DNA of 64,000 nucleotides from Chlorella sorokiniana (taxonomy: Eukaryota > Chlorophyta > Trebouxiophyceae > Chlorellales > Chlorellaceae): contig CP084608.1 of the NCBI GenBank assembly GCA_025917655.1, positions 744,001-808,000 of the forward strand. Direction: 5' to 3'. Both the position numbers and the translations under genes were made by a program. Positions within the stretch are counted from its first letter, which is position 1; each line of letters starts with the position of its first letter. The notes below the pieces were generated by a model that was not told the DNA's origin, ran no database searches, and was given only the letters and a program-made list of their open reading frames with translations. Below are positions 11,146 through 22,768 of this stretch, one piece after another.

Positions 11146-11674
11146 TTACCATCTCAGCCATTCACATTCATCAAAGGCAAGGTATACCAGGTGCGCTTAT
11201 GAACCTGTGCTCAGCAGTGTACCGGGCCAGGTTGGCAGTGGGGAATGGCGGCTGCAGGCCGGCGGCGTGCATGCCAAACGACTTGTAAGTATTGTAAGTA
11301 ACAACTCGTATGTCTTAATCGATGGGTCAGAACGGCGAGCCTGTCCCTACCATGCATTGTGCTATGCAGTAGGAACGTAGGGCGGCTGCGGTGTTGCCCA
11401 GACAATTGGTGAGTGTAACATAATATAAGCTCGCGGGCACGGCCGCTGAAGGGTGCTGAAGTCAGCGCCGGCAATGTATATTTGCAAGCAGCTGCCCTGA
11501 GGGCTCTTGGACGTGGCTTTTGCGTCATCTTAGCGTGTCGTCTGGCTTGAACCGGGGCCGCAGGGCGATCTCCTGTCATAATCAAGGCCCACCTTCTGCC
11601 GCCATCACCACGTCCGCGAGCGGCTAGGAGAGGCGCAGACAGCGCGAGCGCCCGCGTCCCCTTGCACCTGCGTC
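11146..11674. promoter_or_regulatory. Divergent intergenic region upstream of RRP12
   Basis: About 530 bp between the mTERF-like gene (minus) and RRP12 (plus). It must hold both promoters. AT content is locally higher near 11284-11430 (direct repeat of TTGTAAGTA at 11283-11299); no motif is decisive. Confidence 0.4.
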
Positions 11675-14600
11675 ATGGAGGACCTAAGCTCACTGCGTCT
11701 GAGCCTGGGCGTTCGCAGCGTGCGCACGCACCAAGACCAGGAGCTGCCAGCGGACGATGCGCCCTCCGGGCCTAGCCTGGCGCAAGAAATATTTGTCAAG
11801 TACGCGGGCAAGACGCAGCCTGAGAGTAAGCAGCTGGTGGCCATTCTGTCAGCGGTGCAGGAGGTGATCAAGGCGCAGGGGATGGAGGTGACGCCGACCG
11901 CCATGTTTGCCGCCCTGATGGCCAGGTGAGGGCGCTGCTTCGAGTGTCTGTACCGGGTCATGCCTGCTGCAGCCCCGCCCCGTTTGGCACTCCTGCACCC
12001 GTGCAAGCCCACCCCTCCTGCTTGTCGCAGCCTGGAAAAGCCTGAGACGCTGGCCAGCGGTGAGGTGCTGGCGGCCATGTGCCACCTGCTGTCCATCGTG
12101 CTGGGTCGCGTGCCCAACCAGGTGCTGCGCTCCAAGTTCACGGCCGGCAGCCAGGTGCTGTGCGCCGTCATGGAGGCCAAGCAGGTTGGCGGGGTGGTGG
12201 AGAGGAGCGGGAAGGGGTGCACTGCAAACGGCGAACACAGAGCTGGAGCGTTCGCTGCCAGCCTGCAGCACGAACGAGCTCCCCTCCCCCATGCTGCCTT
12301 GGCGGCTGCAGGGCGACACAGGCGTGGCCAAGAACGCGGTGCCCTGCCTGGGCCAGCTGCTGGCGGCGTTCAACCACGCCGACTGGCCCTCGGCGGTGCG
12401 CCCCTTCAACCTGCTTCTCAGGTGCGAGGGAGGCCGAGGGGCTGACGGTGCAGGTCTGCCGTGGCAGCTCATTCGTTTCCCAGCCTCCCGCGTCACCCGC
12501 CGCCTCACCTGCCGTGCCCTGCGCAGCCTGACCCTGGATGCACGGCCCAAGGTGCGTCGCGCCTCGTACGCCGCCGTTAGCGACGTGCTGGCGGCTCTGC
12601 AGCCCTCGCCACCCACCCTGGGCGGCGCCAGCGGGCGGTGCTGAAGCTGTGCCAGCGCGTGCTGCCGGGGCCCGAGGCGGCAGCACACGCGGCGGCGGCG
12701 GCCCCTCCAAGAAGCGGCAACAGGCGGAGGAGGCCATTTCGGCGGCTGTGGCCGACGCGCTGCACCTGCTGGGCGGCCTGAAGCAGTGGATTGCCCTGCT
12801 GTCAGGTGCGCTTCTGCTGCGGTTGCGGCGGTGCCATCCCACAGTTCTTTGTTGTGCTGATGCTGTTTCCGCCAGAGTCACCGTGCTTGCTTGCTGTGGT
12901 TTGCCCTGCCATTGACGCTTCCCGCGCCTCACACTCCTCACCCCACCCCAAGCAGGCTCCGTTGCCGCCGCTACCTGCGACCTGCTGCTCAAGCTGTACC
13001 CGCTGCGCCAGCCGCTGCTGTCGCGGCACGCTACCGACGTGCTGAGCGCGCTGTGCGCCGCCCCCGGCGCCCACCTATCGGCCAAGGCGCTGCCGCAACT
13101 GCTGGGTGCTGCGCTGGACGCGGAGCAGCTGTGGGATCGGCGCGACCACGGCACCACGCTGGCCGCCATCAAGCTGCTGGAGGAGGGGCTGGGCCGGCTG
13201 GCGGCCGCCGACGCGGCGCCGCCCGCGCAGCGCCTGCCCCGCGTCTTCCACACCCTGGTGGCCCAGCTGGGTGCGGAGCAGGAGGGGGTGCGCTACGCGG
13301 CGGGGGCCTGCCTCAAGAACGTCATCCACGAGTGCGTGGACGAGGCGGCGGTGGCCGACGCGCTGGCCGGGGGCGGCAACGGCGGGCCGCCCCGCCGCTG
13401 GCCCGCGCTCTGGCGGCCCTGGAGGGCTCCCTGGGGCCGCGCTACCAAGAGGCCTGGGACGCCTGCCTGCCAGGTGGGTGGGGGTGGGGCGGGGTCGCTG
13501 GGCGGGCGCCCAGGCTGAACAAGTGGCGGACAGCGAAAGCGCTGGCCCCTCCCCACTTTCTACACACACGCCAGCACTCAACGCCCCCTTCCCCCGGGCC
13601 TGCAGTGTGTGTGGAGATGATCGAGAAGCTGGGCAGCCAGGGCGCCCCGCTGGCGGCCCCCTGCTCGAGCGCATCGGCGAGCTGTGCGCCGGCGGCGACG
13701 ATGCAGCGGCGGAGGGCCGCGCGGCGGACGATGCGTTGCTGCTGCGGGCGCAGGAGGCGCTGGGCGCTGCGCTGCGCGCGCTGGGCCCGGGGCGGTGCTC
13801 GCCGTGCTGCCGCTCAACCTGGCGCAGGGGCTGGCGGGCACGGGCGAGGCGCGCACGTGGCTGCTGCCGCTGCTGCGCATGCATGTGCGCGGCGCGCACC
13901 TTGGCTACTGGGGCAGGGTGCTGCTGCCGCAGGCGCGGGAGTTGGGGGCGCACGCTGCGGCCGCTGCAAGGTGAGGCGCGCGGGCAGGGAGTGCAGCAGG
14001 CGGCTGGCTTGCGCAGCACCCTTGTCTGCAGGGGGCCCAGTGCTTGCCTGTTCAGCAGCCATGTGCACTCGCGCCGTTTGCCCCTTAGCCGCTCCCTGCC
14101 CCACCCTGCAGCGACCCGGCCCGGGCACGCGAGGCTCAGGTGTGTGGTGCGCTGGAGGCGCAGCTGTGGGCCACGCTGCCCTCCTTCTGCAGCTGGGCGC
14201 AGGACACGGCAGAGGCCTTCAGGTGTGTGTGTGTGTGGGGGCGCGCGTAGTGGGGCGACGACCCCTTCCTGGGGTTTGAAGCGCCGCGGACGGTTGTTAG
14301 CATTGGTTAAACGCGATGCGGCCTGTCATGCAATGCGCAGCGTCGCTTGGCTCGCACCCCCTTGCTGACACGGCAGCACTACCTGGCCTCGCCTTGCCCC
14401 CTGCAGGGAGCTGTCCAAGCTGCTGGCGGCGGCCTTTGAGAAGCGCAGCGACCTGCGTGTTCCCATTTGCCACGCGCTGCGCCGCCTGTGCACCCAGAAC
14501 AGGGCGGTGCTGGCACAGGCGGGGGAGGCGGTGGGCTACGCCGACCCCTGTGCAGCGCCAGACGACGACGGCGGTGCTGGCGGGCAGGAGGAGGCGGCGC

Positions 14601-17600
14601 ACAGCGAGGTGCCCGAGGGCTACACGCCCGAGGCGGCCCGTAGGCAAGCAGCAGAAGCAGCTCCTGCTTGACCGCGCTGGCCGGGCTTGTTTGCCTGCCG
14701 CGGCGCTCGTCTGGCCCCAGAAAGCATGTGGTGGCTGTACGTTTGGCAGGGGGTTGCCCATGGGGTGGGGAGCAGGGCGGCGCGCACCCGAGCCGCCCCG
14801 TCAACAACCGACCCCAGGCCCCCACCCCACCCACCTTCTTCCCTGCCGCGTGCAGGAATCTGGCGGTCATCCGGGCCCTGGCCAAGAACTGGCTGCCGCT
14901 GCTGCTCAACGCGTTTGTGGCCACGCCGGCGGTGCAGCGCGCCCCGCTGCAGGCCGCCATCTCGGCCTACGCCGCCTGCTGCGACCCCGCCACCGCCGCC
15001 CAGTTCTTCCGCGCCGCCGTCACCAAGCTGCTGCGTGTGACGGAGCAGGCGCGCAGCGGGGAGCTGGGGCCGGGTGCGGTGCTGGAGGGCGGGGAGAGCG
15101 ACGGCGAGCGGCGGGCCACCTACCTGGAGCTGTGCCTGGCGCTGGCGGGGGGCTGGACGCGGCGGGGCTGCAGACGCTGCACAAGGCGGCGCGGCCAGGC
15201 ATACTGGTGAGGCATGGCGCTGCAAGTGCCTGGGGTGTACGGCCTCCTCTTCACAGGACAGCACGTGCAATGCAGGGCTGGGTGGCTGTGAGCGCAGCAA
15301 GCAGCTGCCCTGCCCCGGCTTGCCCTGGCCCCAGCCTCTGTGTCTGTGTCTGGTTGCCCACCCGCCTGCGCCCGCCCTTGTCCCGGTGGTCAGGAGCGGG
15401 ACGCGTCGGCCCAGAAGAAGTGCTACAAGGTGCTGGCCTACCTGTGCGAGCAGCGCCCGACTTCTTGCACGCCCACTTTGCCGAGGTGGCGGGCGCCCTG
15501 GCCGAGGCGCAGCCCGCCGCGCTGTCCGCCGCCAAGCGCAACCGCCTGCGCTGCCTCAAAGCCGCGGTGCTGGCGCTGGCGGCGCCAGACGGGCCGGTGC
15601 TGGCGGCGGGCGAGGATGAGGCCAGCCGTGAGGAGGCCACGAAGCAGGTGGGAACGCTGTGCTTTGTGCCCGCGCTCTGCGCGTCTACGAGCTTGACGCC
15701 AGTTGCAGCCCTGCACAAGTAAGCCCCCACTTTCTGTCCATCCTCCGTCCCCCGCCAGATGGTTGCCTCAATGGTGTCTGAAATCATCTTGTGCGTCAAG
15801 GAGCGCAACAAGGCGACACGCGCCGCCGCCTTTGAGCTGCTGGTCCAGATTGCGCACGCCATGCACGAGGCGCAGCCGCCGCCTCCGGGCGTGGAGGCGA
15901 TGATGGACGGTGCGCAGCGGCGGTGGCCATGGCGGCAGGATGCACATGGCTCCTGCCCTGCGTCGTGCTGCCAAGGTGCTGGCTGGGCTGTGCTTCACAC
16001 CTGCGCATACGTGCCCCCCGTGCCGCGTTGTGCAGATGGCGAGAGCGCCGCGTTTGGCGCTCGCGGCGGCCTGCACGAGCTGTTTGCCATGGTGCTGGGG
16101 GCCTGGTGGGGGCCACCCCCACATGGTGTCCGCCGCCGTCATGGCCCTGGCGCGCCTGCTCTACGAGTTTGCGCCGGTGCTGGTGGGGCTGGTGCCCGAC
16201 CTGCTGCCCGCGGTGCTGCTGCTGCTGCGCTCCAAGGCGCGGGAGGTCATCAAGTCCGTGCTGGGCTTCATCAAGGTGTTTTTGGGGGGGAGCAATGGAG
16301 CTGCTGCCTGCGTGCTGCTATGCCTGCTGCTATGTTGCTTGAGACCTTGCCCCAGCCCTTGCGGCATGCTGCTGCACCACGCGCCCCGCCGTGACACAGC
16401 TGGCGGTCGTGCAGCGCAGCGTGCCCACATTGCCCGCATGCCTTGCAACATCGGGCAGCGCCCGCCCCGGCCGCCCGGTGATCTATATCATGCGACATGC
16501 CCTCCCCCTGCCCTGGCAGGTGGTGTCGCTACGGCTGCCGGCCGACGACCTGGCGCGCTTCCTGCCCCAGATCTTGGAGGGCTGCCTGCTGTGGGCGGAG
16601 GACTCAAAGAACAAGTTCAGGGCTAAGGTGAGGGTGCCTCCCGGCAGGCAGGGCCACAGCAGGGCAGGAGGTGGGCAGCGCTGGCCGTGTTCGCGCCCTA
16701 GCGGCACTGCCTGCGTGGATCACCTTTCAAGCCAGCGCTTCTGCTATTGTTGCAGGTTCGTTGGATTGTGGAGAAGCTGGCCAAGCGTTGTGGGTTCGAT
16801 GCGGTGGCAGCACACATGCCACAGGCGCACAGCAAGCTGCTGGCCCACATCCGCAAGGAAAACCACCGGAAGGAGCGGCGGCGCAGCGAGGCGGGGAGCC
16901 AGGTGGGAATGTTGTGCCTGCATGTCAGAGGCTGCAGCACACGGCCTTCTTTCGGGGGAGATGGACAGCGTGCCACGGTGCCTACACGTACAGGTAGTAC
17001 CAGACGCGCAGCTGGTGCCAGACCTTGTGAGCAGCTACGTGGTGCGTGCACCGACACAACAGCGGGTCCCTAGCTGCTGAGCCGACGCCATTTCTCCCTC
17101 CGTCCTGCCCGGTGCAGATGGATGTGGATGAGGCGGAGGAGGCGCGCAGCCAGCGGTCGCGGGCCGACACGGCGGCGCGCACAGCGCGGCGCAGCGAGTG
17201 GGACGAAGACGTCTTCTCCGGTGAGCTGCGCTGCTGCACATGGGCATGCGGTGTTGCTGCCCAGCTGTATGCCAGCCAGCCATGCAAAAGCTGTAGCCAC
17301 CTCAGATCAACCAACTGGCCCGGCCGTGCCCTCCCCATGCAGACTCGGAGGGTTCCGGCGAGCAGACGGCTCGCACCGCCCGCACCGCCCGCACACGCAT
17401 GACCGACGGCACGCGCAGCAAAGGGCATCGGCAGCGTGAGGTCGGCGCAGCGGGCATGCTGCCTGCCAGCCGGGCGGGCGCCGATCCCGTGGACCTGCTA
17501 GATGCCGGGGCCTCACGCCAGCTGGTGCAGGCGGCAGGCGGCAGGGCGCGGCGCGCGCGCGGCGACGACGATGGGCCGGACTTCCAGACCAACGCGGCGG

Positions 17601-18306
17601 GGCAGATGATCATAAAGGTACGGTCCGCTGACCATCCTTGCTGTGCCGTCGGCACCGCTTTCACATGGCCGCCCACCGAACGCTGATCGCAGGAGGACAA
17701 GAAGCGCAAGCGGGCGAACGATGGCTGGGATTCGGATGACTCCGATTTTGAGGACCTCAAGGGCTTCGAGCGCTCCGGACTCTCGCTGGCGCTGCGCGGT
17801 GCCAAGTCGGTGGCACTGGCGCCATCCATCGCGGCCTCCCTGGGCGGCAAATCCCTCGGCGCAAAATCTACAGGCGCGCTGTCACGAGGAGCGCGGACGG
17901 CCGGTGGCCAGAGCGTGCTATCGCATGGCGAGCGCAGCCAGAAGCACCAGAAGGGCTCGCAGCACAGTGGCGACCGCTTCAAGGCCAAGAAGAAGGGTAC
18001 AGGTGGGCTACACTTACACATGGAGGCATCATCATGCCCCGCACTAGTAGGGGTTGTCGTTGATGTTGCCTGCTGAGAGCCGGCAATCTTGGGCGCCTAT
18101 TGCTGCTGTGCTGCTTCTGTGCAGGCGGTGATGTCAAGGGGTCTGCCAAGGTGGAGCCATACGCTTACTGGCCGCTGGATCGACGGTTAATGAACAGGCG
18201 GCAGCAGAAGAGCAAAAGGGCCAAGCAAGGCTTGGACAAAATTGTGGCTGCAGCAAAGGATGGAGCTGCGAAGGGCAGCAAGGCAAAGAGAATGCGACGA
18301 AAGTGA
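11675..18306 (+). CDS. RRP12: RRP12-like ribosome biogenesis HEAT-repeat protein
   Basis: Large HEAT-repeat karyopherin-like factor needed for nuclear export and maturation of pre-40S (and pre-60S) particles. About 18-19 exons, roughly 1,380 aa; confident exons include 11675-11925, 12031-12184, 12312-12421, 12527-12805, 12956-13473, 13606-13970, 14112-14222, 14407-14643, 14856-15206, 15394-15647, 15759-15909, 16036-16275, 16520-16627, 16756-16902, 17118-17220, 17343-17617, 17693-18002 and 18125-18306. The NUC173-type core shows LARLLYEF, LRSKAREVIKSVLGFIKV and KVRWIVEKLAKRCGFD. The C-terminus has DPVDLLD, an acidic GWDSDDSDFEDL patch and VEPYAYWPLDRRLMNRR, then a Lys/Arg-rich end likely serving nuclear or nucleolar targeting. 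The intron after 14643 begins GC (GCAAGC), a GC-AG intron. Several single-base losses occur (for example near 12630, 15150 and 15455). Confidence 0.9.
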
Positions 18307-18348
18307 TGTTTGCGTCGGCTATTCCAATCCTGTCTTTGGAAAACTTGT

Positions 18349-18353
18349 TGTAA
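18349..18353 (+). terminator. TGTAA poly(A) signal after RRP12
   Basis: TGTAA 43 nt past the RRP12 stop; the last recognisable host-gene element before the transposon block. Confidence 0.6.
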
Positions 18354-18420
18354 GCTGGAATGGTGCACGCTAGTTTGCAAGCGTCATACCATTGCCACCG
18401 CCGGGCCAGCCGTGATAAGA

Positions 18421-18690
18421 TACGCCGTCAGCTAAACAGGGCCGATTACAGTGAGTCTCTTTTTGGGGTCGGTCAGGGCCCGCCCAGCGGGGGCCTCAGC
18501 CTCGCTGCTGCGGGTGTTGTCTCCAGCCGACGACAGACGGTAGCAATGGTGCACAAAGCTGGCCACTGCCACGGGATCCTGCTCAAGGAACTGTGCCAAA
18601 GTTCCTCCCCCGCCAACGTACCGCTGGGCGGGCCCTGACCGACCCCCAAAAGAGACTCACTGTAATCGGCCCTGTTTAGCTGGCGGCGTA
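18421..18690. repeat. Foldback of a LINE 3' coding end
   Basis: Arms 18421-18490 and 18621-18690 are near-perfect inverted repeats (both contain GGGCCCGCCCAGCG or its complement). The left arm matches the end of the LINE reverse-transcriptase ORF also seen at 63219-63265 (coding ADYSESLFGVGQGPPSG). The 130-bp loop holds LINE 3' UTR-like sequence shared with 57136-57200. Confidence 0.7.
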
Positions 18691-18745
18691 ATACCAGCCC
18701 CAGCGCGAGGCAACCTTGGCTTGAGTGGGCGTGCGTCGCCGTTCT

Positions 18746-19189
18746 CGCGGCCCCTGCCAGCCCGTGCCCGGCTTGCGTTGGATTCTTCCTTGCCTTTTCT
18801 GACTCTTTCACATTTTGCCTTGCGTTGCATCCTTGTCATCGTGCTTTGCGTGCATGGTTGCTTGCCATCCCGTGTGCTTGCTGCATAATGCATCTTAACC
18901 TCGGCGCGATGGGGGTGCGCGGGCACGGGCTTGGACTCCCGTGCGCTGCTGGCCTGATGAGTTCCCGGTTTCGAGGGCCTGCCCGTTCCTGTTTGTTGGC
19001 TTCGGCCGCGTTAGGGATGGGCCCGTTTGCGTCGGAGCTGCATGGGCCCTATGCCCCGTCCGCGAGAGACAGTGATTGTCCCGAGGGCAGACGTTAAACC
19101 AGCGTAACATAACATGGGCCCTATGCCCCGTCTGCGAGCGACAGTGATTGTCCCGAAGGCAGACGTTAAACCAGTGTAACATAACATAA
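18746..19189 (+). repeat. RepY copy 1 with duplicated TAACA end
   Basis: About 365-bp repeat beginning near CCCGTGCCCGGCTTGCG and ending GTAACATAACAT at 19111. The last ~78 bp are then repeated (19112-19189). Same unit recurs at 20957, 56738, 57258, 61560 and 63848. The short tandem tail suggests the 3' UTR of a non-LTR element. No coding frame is shared by the copies. Confidence 0.7.
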
Positions 19190-20754
19190 CCCGCCCCACC
19201 GTGCGCCCGCAAAAGGTCTAACTGCTCAAAGAGTTCCCACTTGGTGACGCGCGTATCTGGAAGGCCCACCAGCCTGTTCCAGAAACGGGTCACCAGCTTG
19301 CCCCAGTGAGTGGCAAGGGGTAAAACCCTGCCTCGGCCAACACCACAGGAGCGGGAGTGCTTTGCGGCAGGCGCCCCATCGCGTGCCGCAAAAACGAGCG
19401 CAAGAGCCGCTCGGAAGCATTCTCCCCGCCCCCTCGCAAGAACTGCGGCGCCCACACCTCGCAGCCGTACGACACCACAGGCAGCACCAAAGCCTGGAAA
19501 AGCCGCCTTTGCAACCCAAAGTCAGACGTGCCAATGTGTGAGAGCTTGCGCCGCATGGCGTGCAAGGCCCGCTGGCCCGCCCTGCCCAACTCTGCGCAGG
19601 CAAAGGGCCCAAACGCGTGTAGCTGATGTACCTCCACCCCAAGGTACCTAAAGGGGCGGTGGCCAGCCGCTCCCCCGGTACGTGAGGCGTGGTGCTGGCC
19701 TTGTCGCCACGCGAGAAGAGGCGGGGAAGACCACCACCTTGGTCTCCTCAACATTAACGGTCAGGCCCCAACGCTCACAGTACCGCTCCAGCACCCCAGC
19801 TGTGCTTGGAGCCCAGCTGCCGTCACGGACACGAGCAGCAAGTCGTCAGCATACAACAACGGTGGGACCCTGTGACCACGCAGGGTGGGCAGCTCAACCC
19901 CATCCGCACTCATCACCCACTGCTCAAAGTCGTCTAGAAACAAGCCAAACAAAGTGGGGCTCAGCGGGCACCCTTGCTTGACGCCAATGGAGGATTGGAA
20001 CAAAGGAGTGAGGCCCTCTTGCGTGCGGACACACATGGGCACATCCCCGTACAATGCCTTCACCGCATCAAGCAACGCCGTGGGCATCCCACGGCGTGCA
20101 AGCTTGTCCCAGAGCAACCTCCTATCCACCAAATCGTACGCTTTCTTGAAATCCACAAAGCAAGTGAACAAGGGAGCACCCCGTGCCCGAGCGGATTCAA
20201 TCAGCGTGCGCAACACGAAAATCTGGTCAGCGGTCCGGTGGTCCTTCCGGAACCCTGCTTGGCCTGCAGCTCTCAGGCCTGCCCCCTCCGCCCAGTCCGT
20301 GACCCTCTTGTTCACCAAGACGGCATACAGCTTTGCCAGCAACGTGCCAACTGCAATGCCCCTGTAGTTGCCAGGCTCCAACGGATCACCGGCCTTGAGT
20401 ATGGGAGTGATAGCACTCACAGCAAGGACCGACATGGTGCCAAGGCGACGGCAGGCATTGAAGACAGCTGCTATGGCTGGAGCCAATGCGTCACATCCCC
20501 CTTTAGGATGTCAACCTGCTCAAAGCCTGTCACGGCGGCTCGCCGTTTGAGGTGGGGAACGGCAGCTCGCACCTCAGCTGCGGTGAAGGGCCCATCAAAG
20601 GACTGGGGCGCAGTGCTGACCTCATTCGGTTGCGAATGGGTGGGTGGGTGGTTTGCGGGTAAGGGTTGAGTGTGGCCAGAGCTCTCATGGGAAGGCAAAG
20701 GGGCAAGGGGTTGTGCCAACAATCCCTTGAAGTAGTCGTACCACTGGCACCAGC
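19190..20754 (-). mobile_element. Zepp-like LINE fragment 1 (reverse transcriptase)
   Basis: Minus-strand non-LTR element lacking its endonuclease and 3' end. Reading leftward: a pre-RT segment (WYDYFKGLLAQPLAPL near 20720), the RT palm with NYRGIAVG, FVDFKKAYDLVDR, GVKQGCPLSPTLFGL and YADDLLLVS near 19840, then the thumb (RRKLSHIGTSDFGLQ, SYGCEVWAPQFL). The RT reads open from about 20486 to 19761 and is interrupted by frameshifts on either side. The right edge at 20754 joins unrelated sequence and the left edge runs into RepY. Function would be target-primed reverse transcription; this copy is dead. Confidence 0.85.
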
Positions 20755-20956
20755 AAAACTGCCGTGTTGCTGGTGCCAGGGTCAGCCTCGGTTGAAGCAT
20801 CGGCAGTTTGCGTGCCGACAAGCGGCGCAACGACACCAACCGCCACCACTGCGTCATCGATCCCATCCCGAGAGACACCTCCAGCCACCTTCGAACGCAA
20901 AAAGACTAAAAGCCGATCGCGGAGGGCAGCAGTGGTCACCTTGGGAGGGAGGGAGA
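20755..20956 (-). other. Unidentified coding-like segment at LINE edge
   Basis: 202 bp between LINE fragment 1 and RepY. On the minus strand it reads as an open segment (TTAALRDRLLVFLRSKVAG...) continuous for about 60 codons toward the LINE, so it may be LINE ORF1 sequence or a captured fragment. Not found elsewhere in the window. Confidence 0.35.
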
Positions 20957-21310
20957 CGCCCGGCTTGCGTTGGATTCTTCCTTGCCTTTTCTGACTCTTT
21001 CACAGTTTGCCTTGCTTTGCATCCTTGTCATCATGCTTTGCTTGCGTGCTTGCTTGCCATCCCGTGTGCTTGCTGCATCTTGCATCTTCACCTCGTCGCG
21101 ATGGGGGTGCGCGGGCCCGGGCTTTGACTCCCGTGCGCTGCTTGCCTGATGAGTTCCCGGTTTCGAGGGCCAGCCCGTTCTCGTCTGTTGGCTTCGGCTG
21201 CAACAGGGGTGGGCCCGTTTGCGTCTGAGTTGCATGGGCCCTATGCCCCGTCTGCGAGGGACAGTGATTGTCCCGAAGGCAGACGTTCAACCAGTGTAAC
21301 ATAACATAAC
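20957..21310 (+). repeat. RepY copy 2
   Basis: Full-length RepY, from GCCCGGCTTGCGTTGG to the GTAACATAACATAAC tail. Differs from copy 1 by scattered substitutions. Confidence 0.8.
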
Positions 21311-22352
21311 GGGTTGCACCACGCCCGGGCGTCGGTTAACTCTCCGCCCTGCCCTTTTCTGGCTGGGGCCCTCCTCTTCTTTGCGGGCGCTTTCCCACGG
21401 CCTCAACGGCCTTCTTGTTATTTTACACTCGACCGTGCTGCTTCCACTCCCTTTTGGGCCATGCGATACAGCCTGACTTCTGTTCATCTTTACATGCGCG
21501 CTGCTGGGGCTCCTTCCATTCCTGCAGGCGGCGGCAGTTGGGCGGCCGGCAGCGGCAGCGGCGATGGCGGCAAGTGCGTGTGTAGTGGCGCGGCGGGTGA
21601 TGGGCGTTCGCCACCGTGTGTGGCAACGTGCCGGCGGGGTCCGCCGCCCCCGCCCGGCTTGCCTTGCGGCACCCGCGCCGCCGGTCCTAGCGGGCCGGCA
21701 GGCACACCTGCGGAGCGCGTACATGCCCTTGCTGTCGGTAGTCGTGTGCCCGCTAGCCCTCGGCTTGCCCCGTCCTTGCTCTTTGCATCCATTGGTTGAC
21801 GGTTCCCCTGCGCTCGGCTCCTGCGTTGACTTGTCCCTGTTCCCATGGCTCCCTCCAGCACGCTTCCACACTCGATTTCCTCGCCCCTTTCTGAGTGGCT
21901 TGCACCTTCCCTTTCCATGGCTCCCCTCCTTTTCTTAGCCTGCCCCCTCCTGGACGCCCCCTTCTCCTTGTCCCAGTACGCCCCCCCTTTTTTTGTCTTG
22001 GCCTGGTTGCCTTTGCGTCTCTTCCGTGGTGGGTTGCTCCATCCTCGCCTCGCGTCTTTCAGTTCTTTGCCTTGCCCTGTTGTGCCGCTGCCTGCCCCAG
22101 TCTGGCGGTTGCCGGGATCTCGCGTTTCATCTGCCTTCACAGCGACATACCGAACACACACACGCACAAAAAAGAACAAAACAAAAAATATGCATACCAC
22201 CCCGTGACTGCATGCCCCATCTTGCTGTCACATGCGCGTTCGCGCTGCTGTTTGGCTGCCTCATCGGTCATGATGCTTCGTGGCTTCGGCCTACCTACGC
22301 TTCTTGAGATCCCCCACGTCTCAAGTGTAAGAGCACCCCCTCAAAAAAAATG
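21311..22352 (+). mobile_element. RepX copy 1, poly(A)-tailed non-LTR 3' region
   Basis: RepX proper runs from about 21461 (CATGCGATACAGCC) to GTGTAAGAGCACCCCCTC plus A8 at 22352; 21311-21460 is a shared leader also seen near 58580-58680. RepX recurs at 27053-27783 (minus), 37804, 53395, 60838 and in short 3' pieces near 61769 and 62000. Copies share the poly(A) end and differ in 5' extent, as expected of target-primed reverse transcription. A TGTAA signal lies just before the A tract. No conserved protein is visible. Confidence 0.7.
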
Positions 22353-22660
22353 TTGAGAAGACCAAGGTGGTGGTCTTCCCCGCCTCTTCTCGCGTGGCGG
22401 CAAGGCCAGCACCACGCCTCACGTACCGGGGGAGCGGCTGGCCACCGCCCCCTCCTTCAGGTACCTTGGGGTGGAGGTACATCAGCTACACGCGTTTGGG
22501 CCCTTTGCCTGCGCAGAGTTGGGCAGGGCGGGCCTACGGGCCTTCACTGAGGTCATGGGAAAGCGCCCCGCAAAGAAGAGGAGGGCCTCAGCCAGAAAAG
22601 GGCAGGGCGGAGAGTCAACCGACGCCCGCGCGTGGTGCAGCCCGTGCCAGTGCTGTTGCA
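22353..22660 (+). mobile_element. LINE reverse-transcriptase fragment
   Basis: Starts abruptly at VEKTKVVVFPASSR, directly after the RepX A tract, and covers the RT thumb (TYRGSG.., LGVEVHQLHAFGPFAC). From about 22550 it switches to a sequence found inverted near 58570-58690. 5'-truncated copy in the same orientation as the upstream RepX. Confidence 0.7.
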
Positions 22661-22768
22661 GGGATGGGCCCATTTGCGTCTGAGTTGCATGGGCCCTATG
22701 CCCCGTCTGCGAGGGACAGTGATTGTCCCGAAGGCAGACGTTAAACCAGTGTAACATAACATAACATA
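22661..22768 (+). repeat. RepY 3' end (truncated)
   Basis: About 108 bp of the RepY terminus, ending GTAACATAACATAACAT. It abuts the copia family B coding sequence. Confidence 0.75.

Noticed and set aside
14222-14240. GT microsatellite as regulatory element
   Set aside because: Short GT run at the start of an RRP12 intron, overlapping the donor; ordinary simple repeat.
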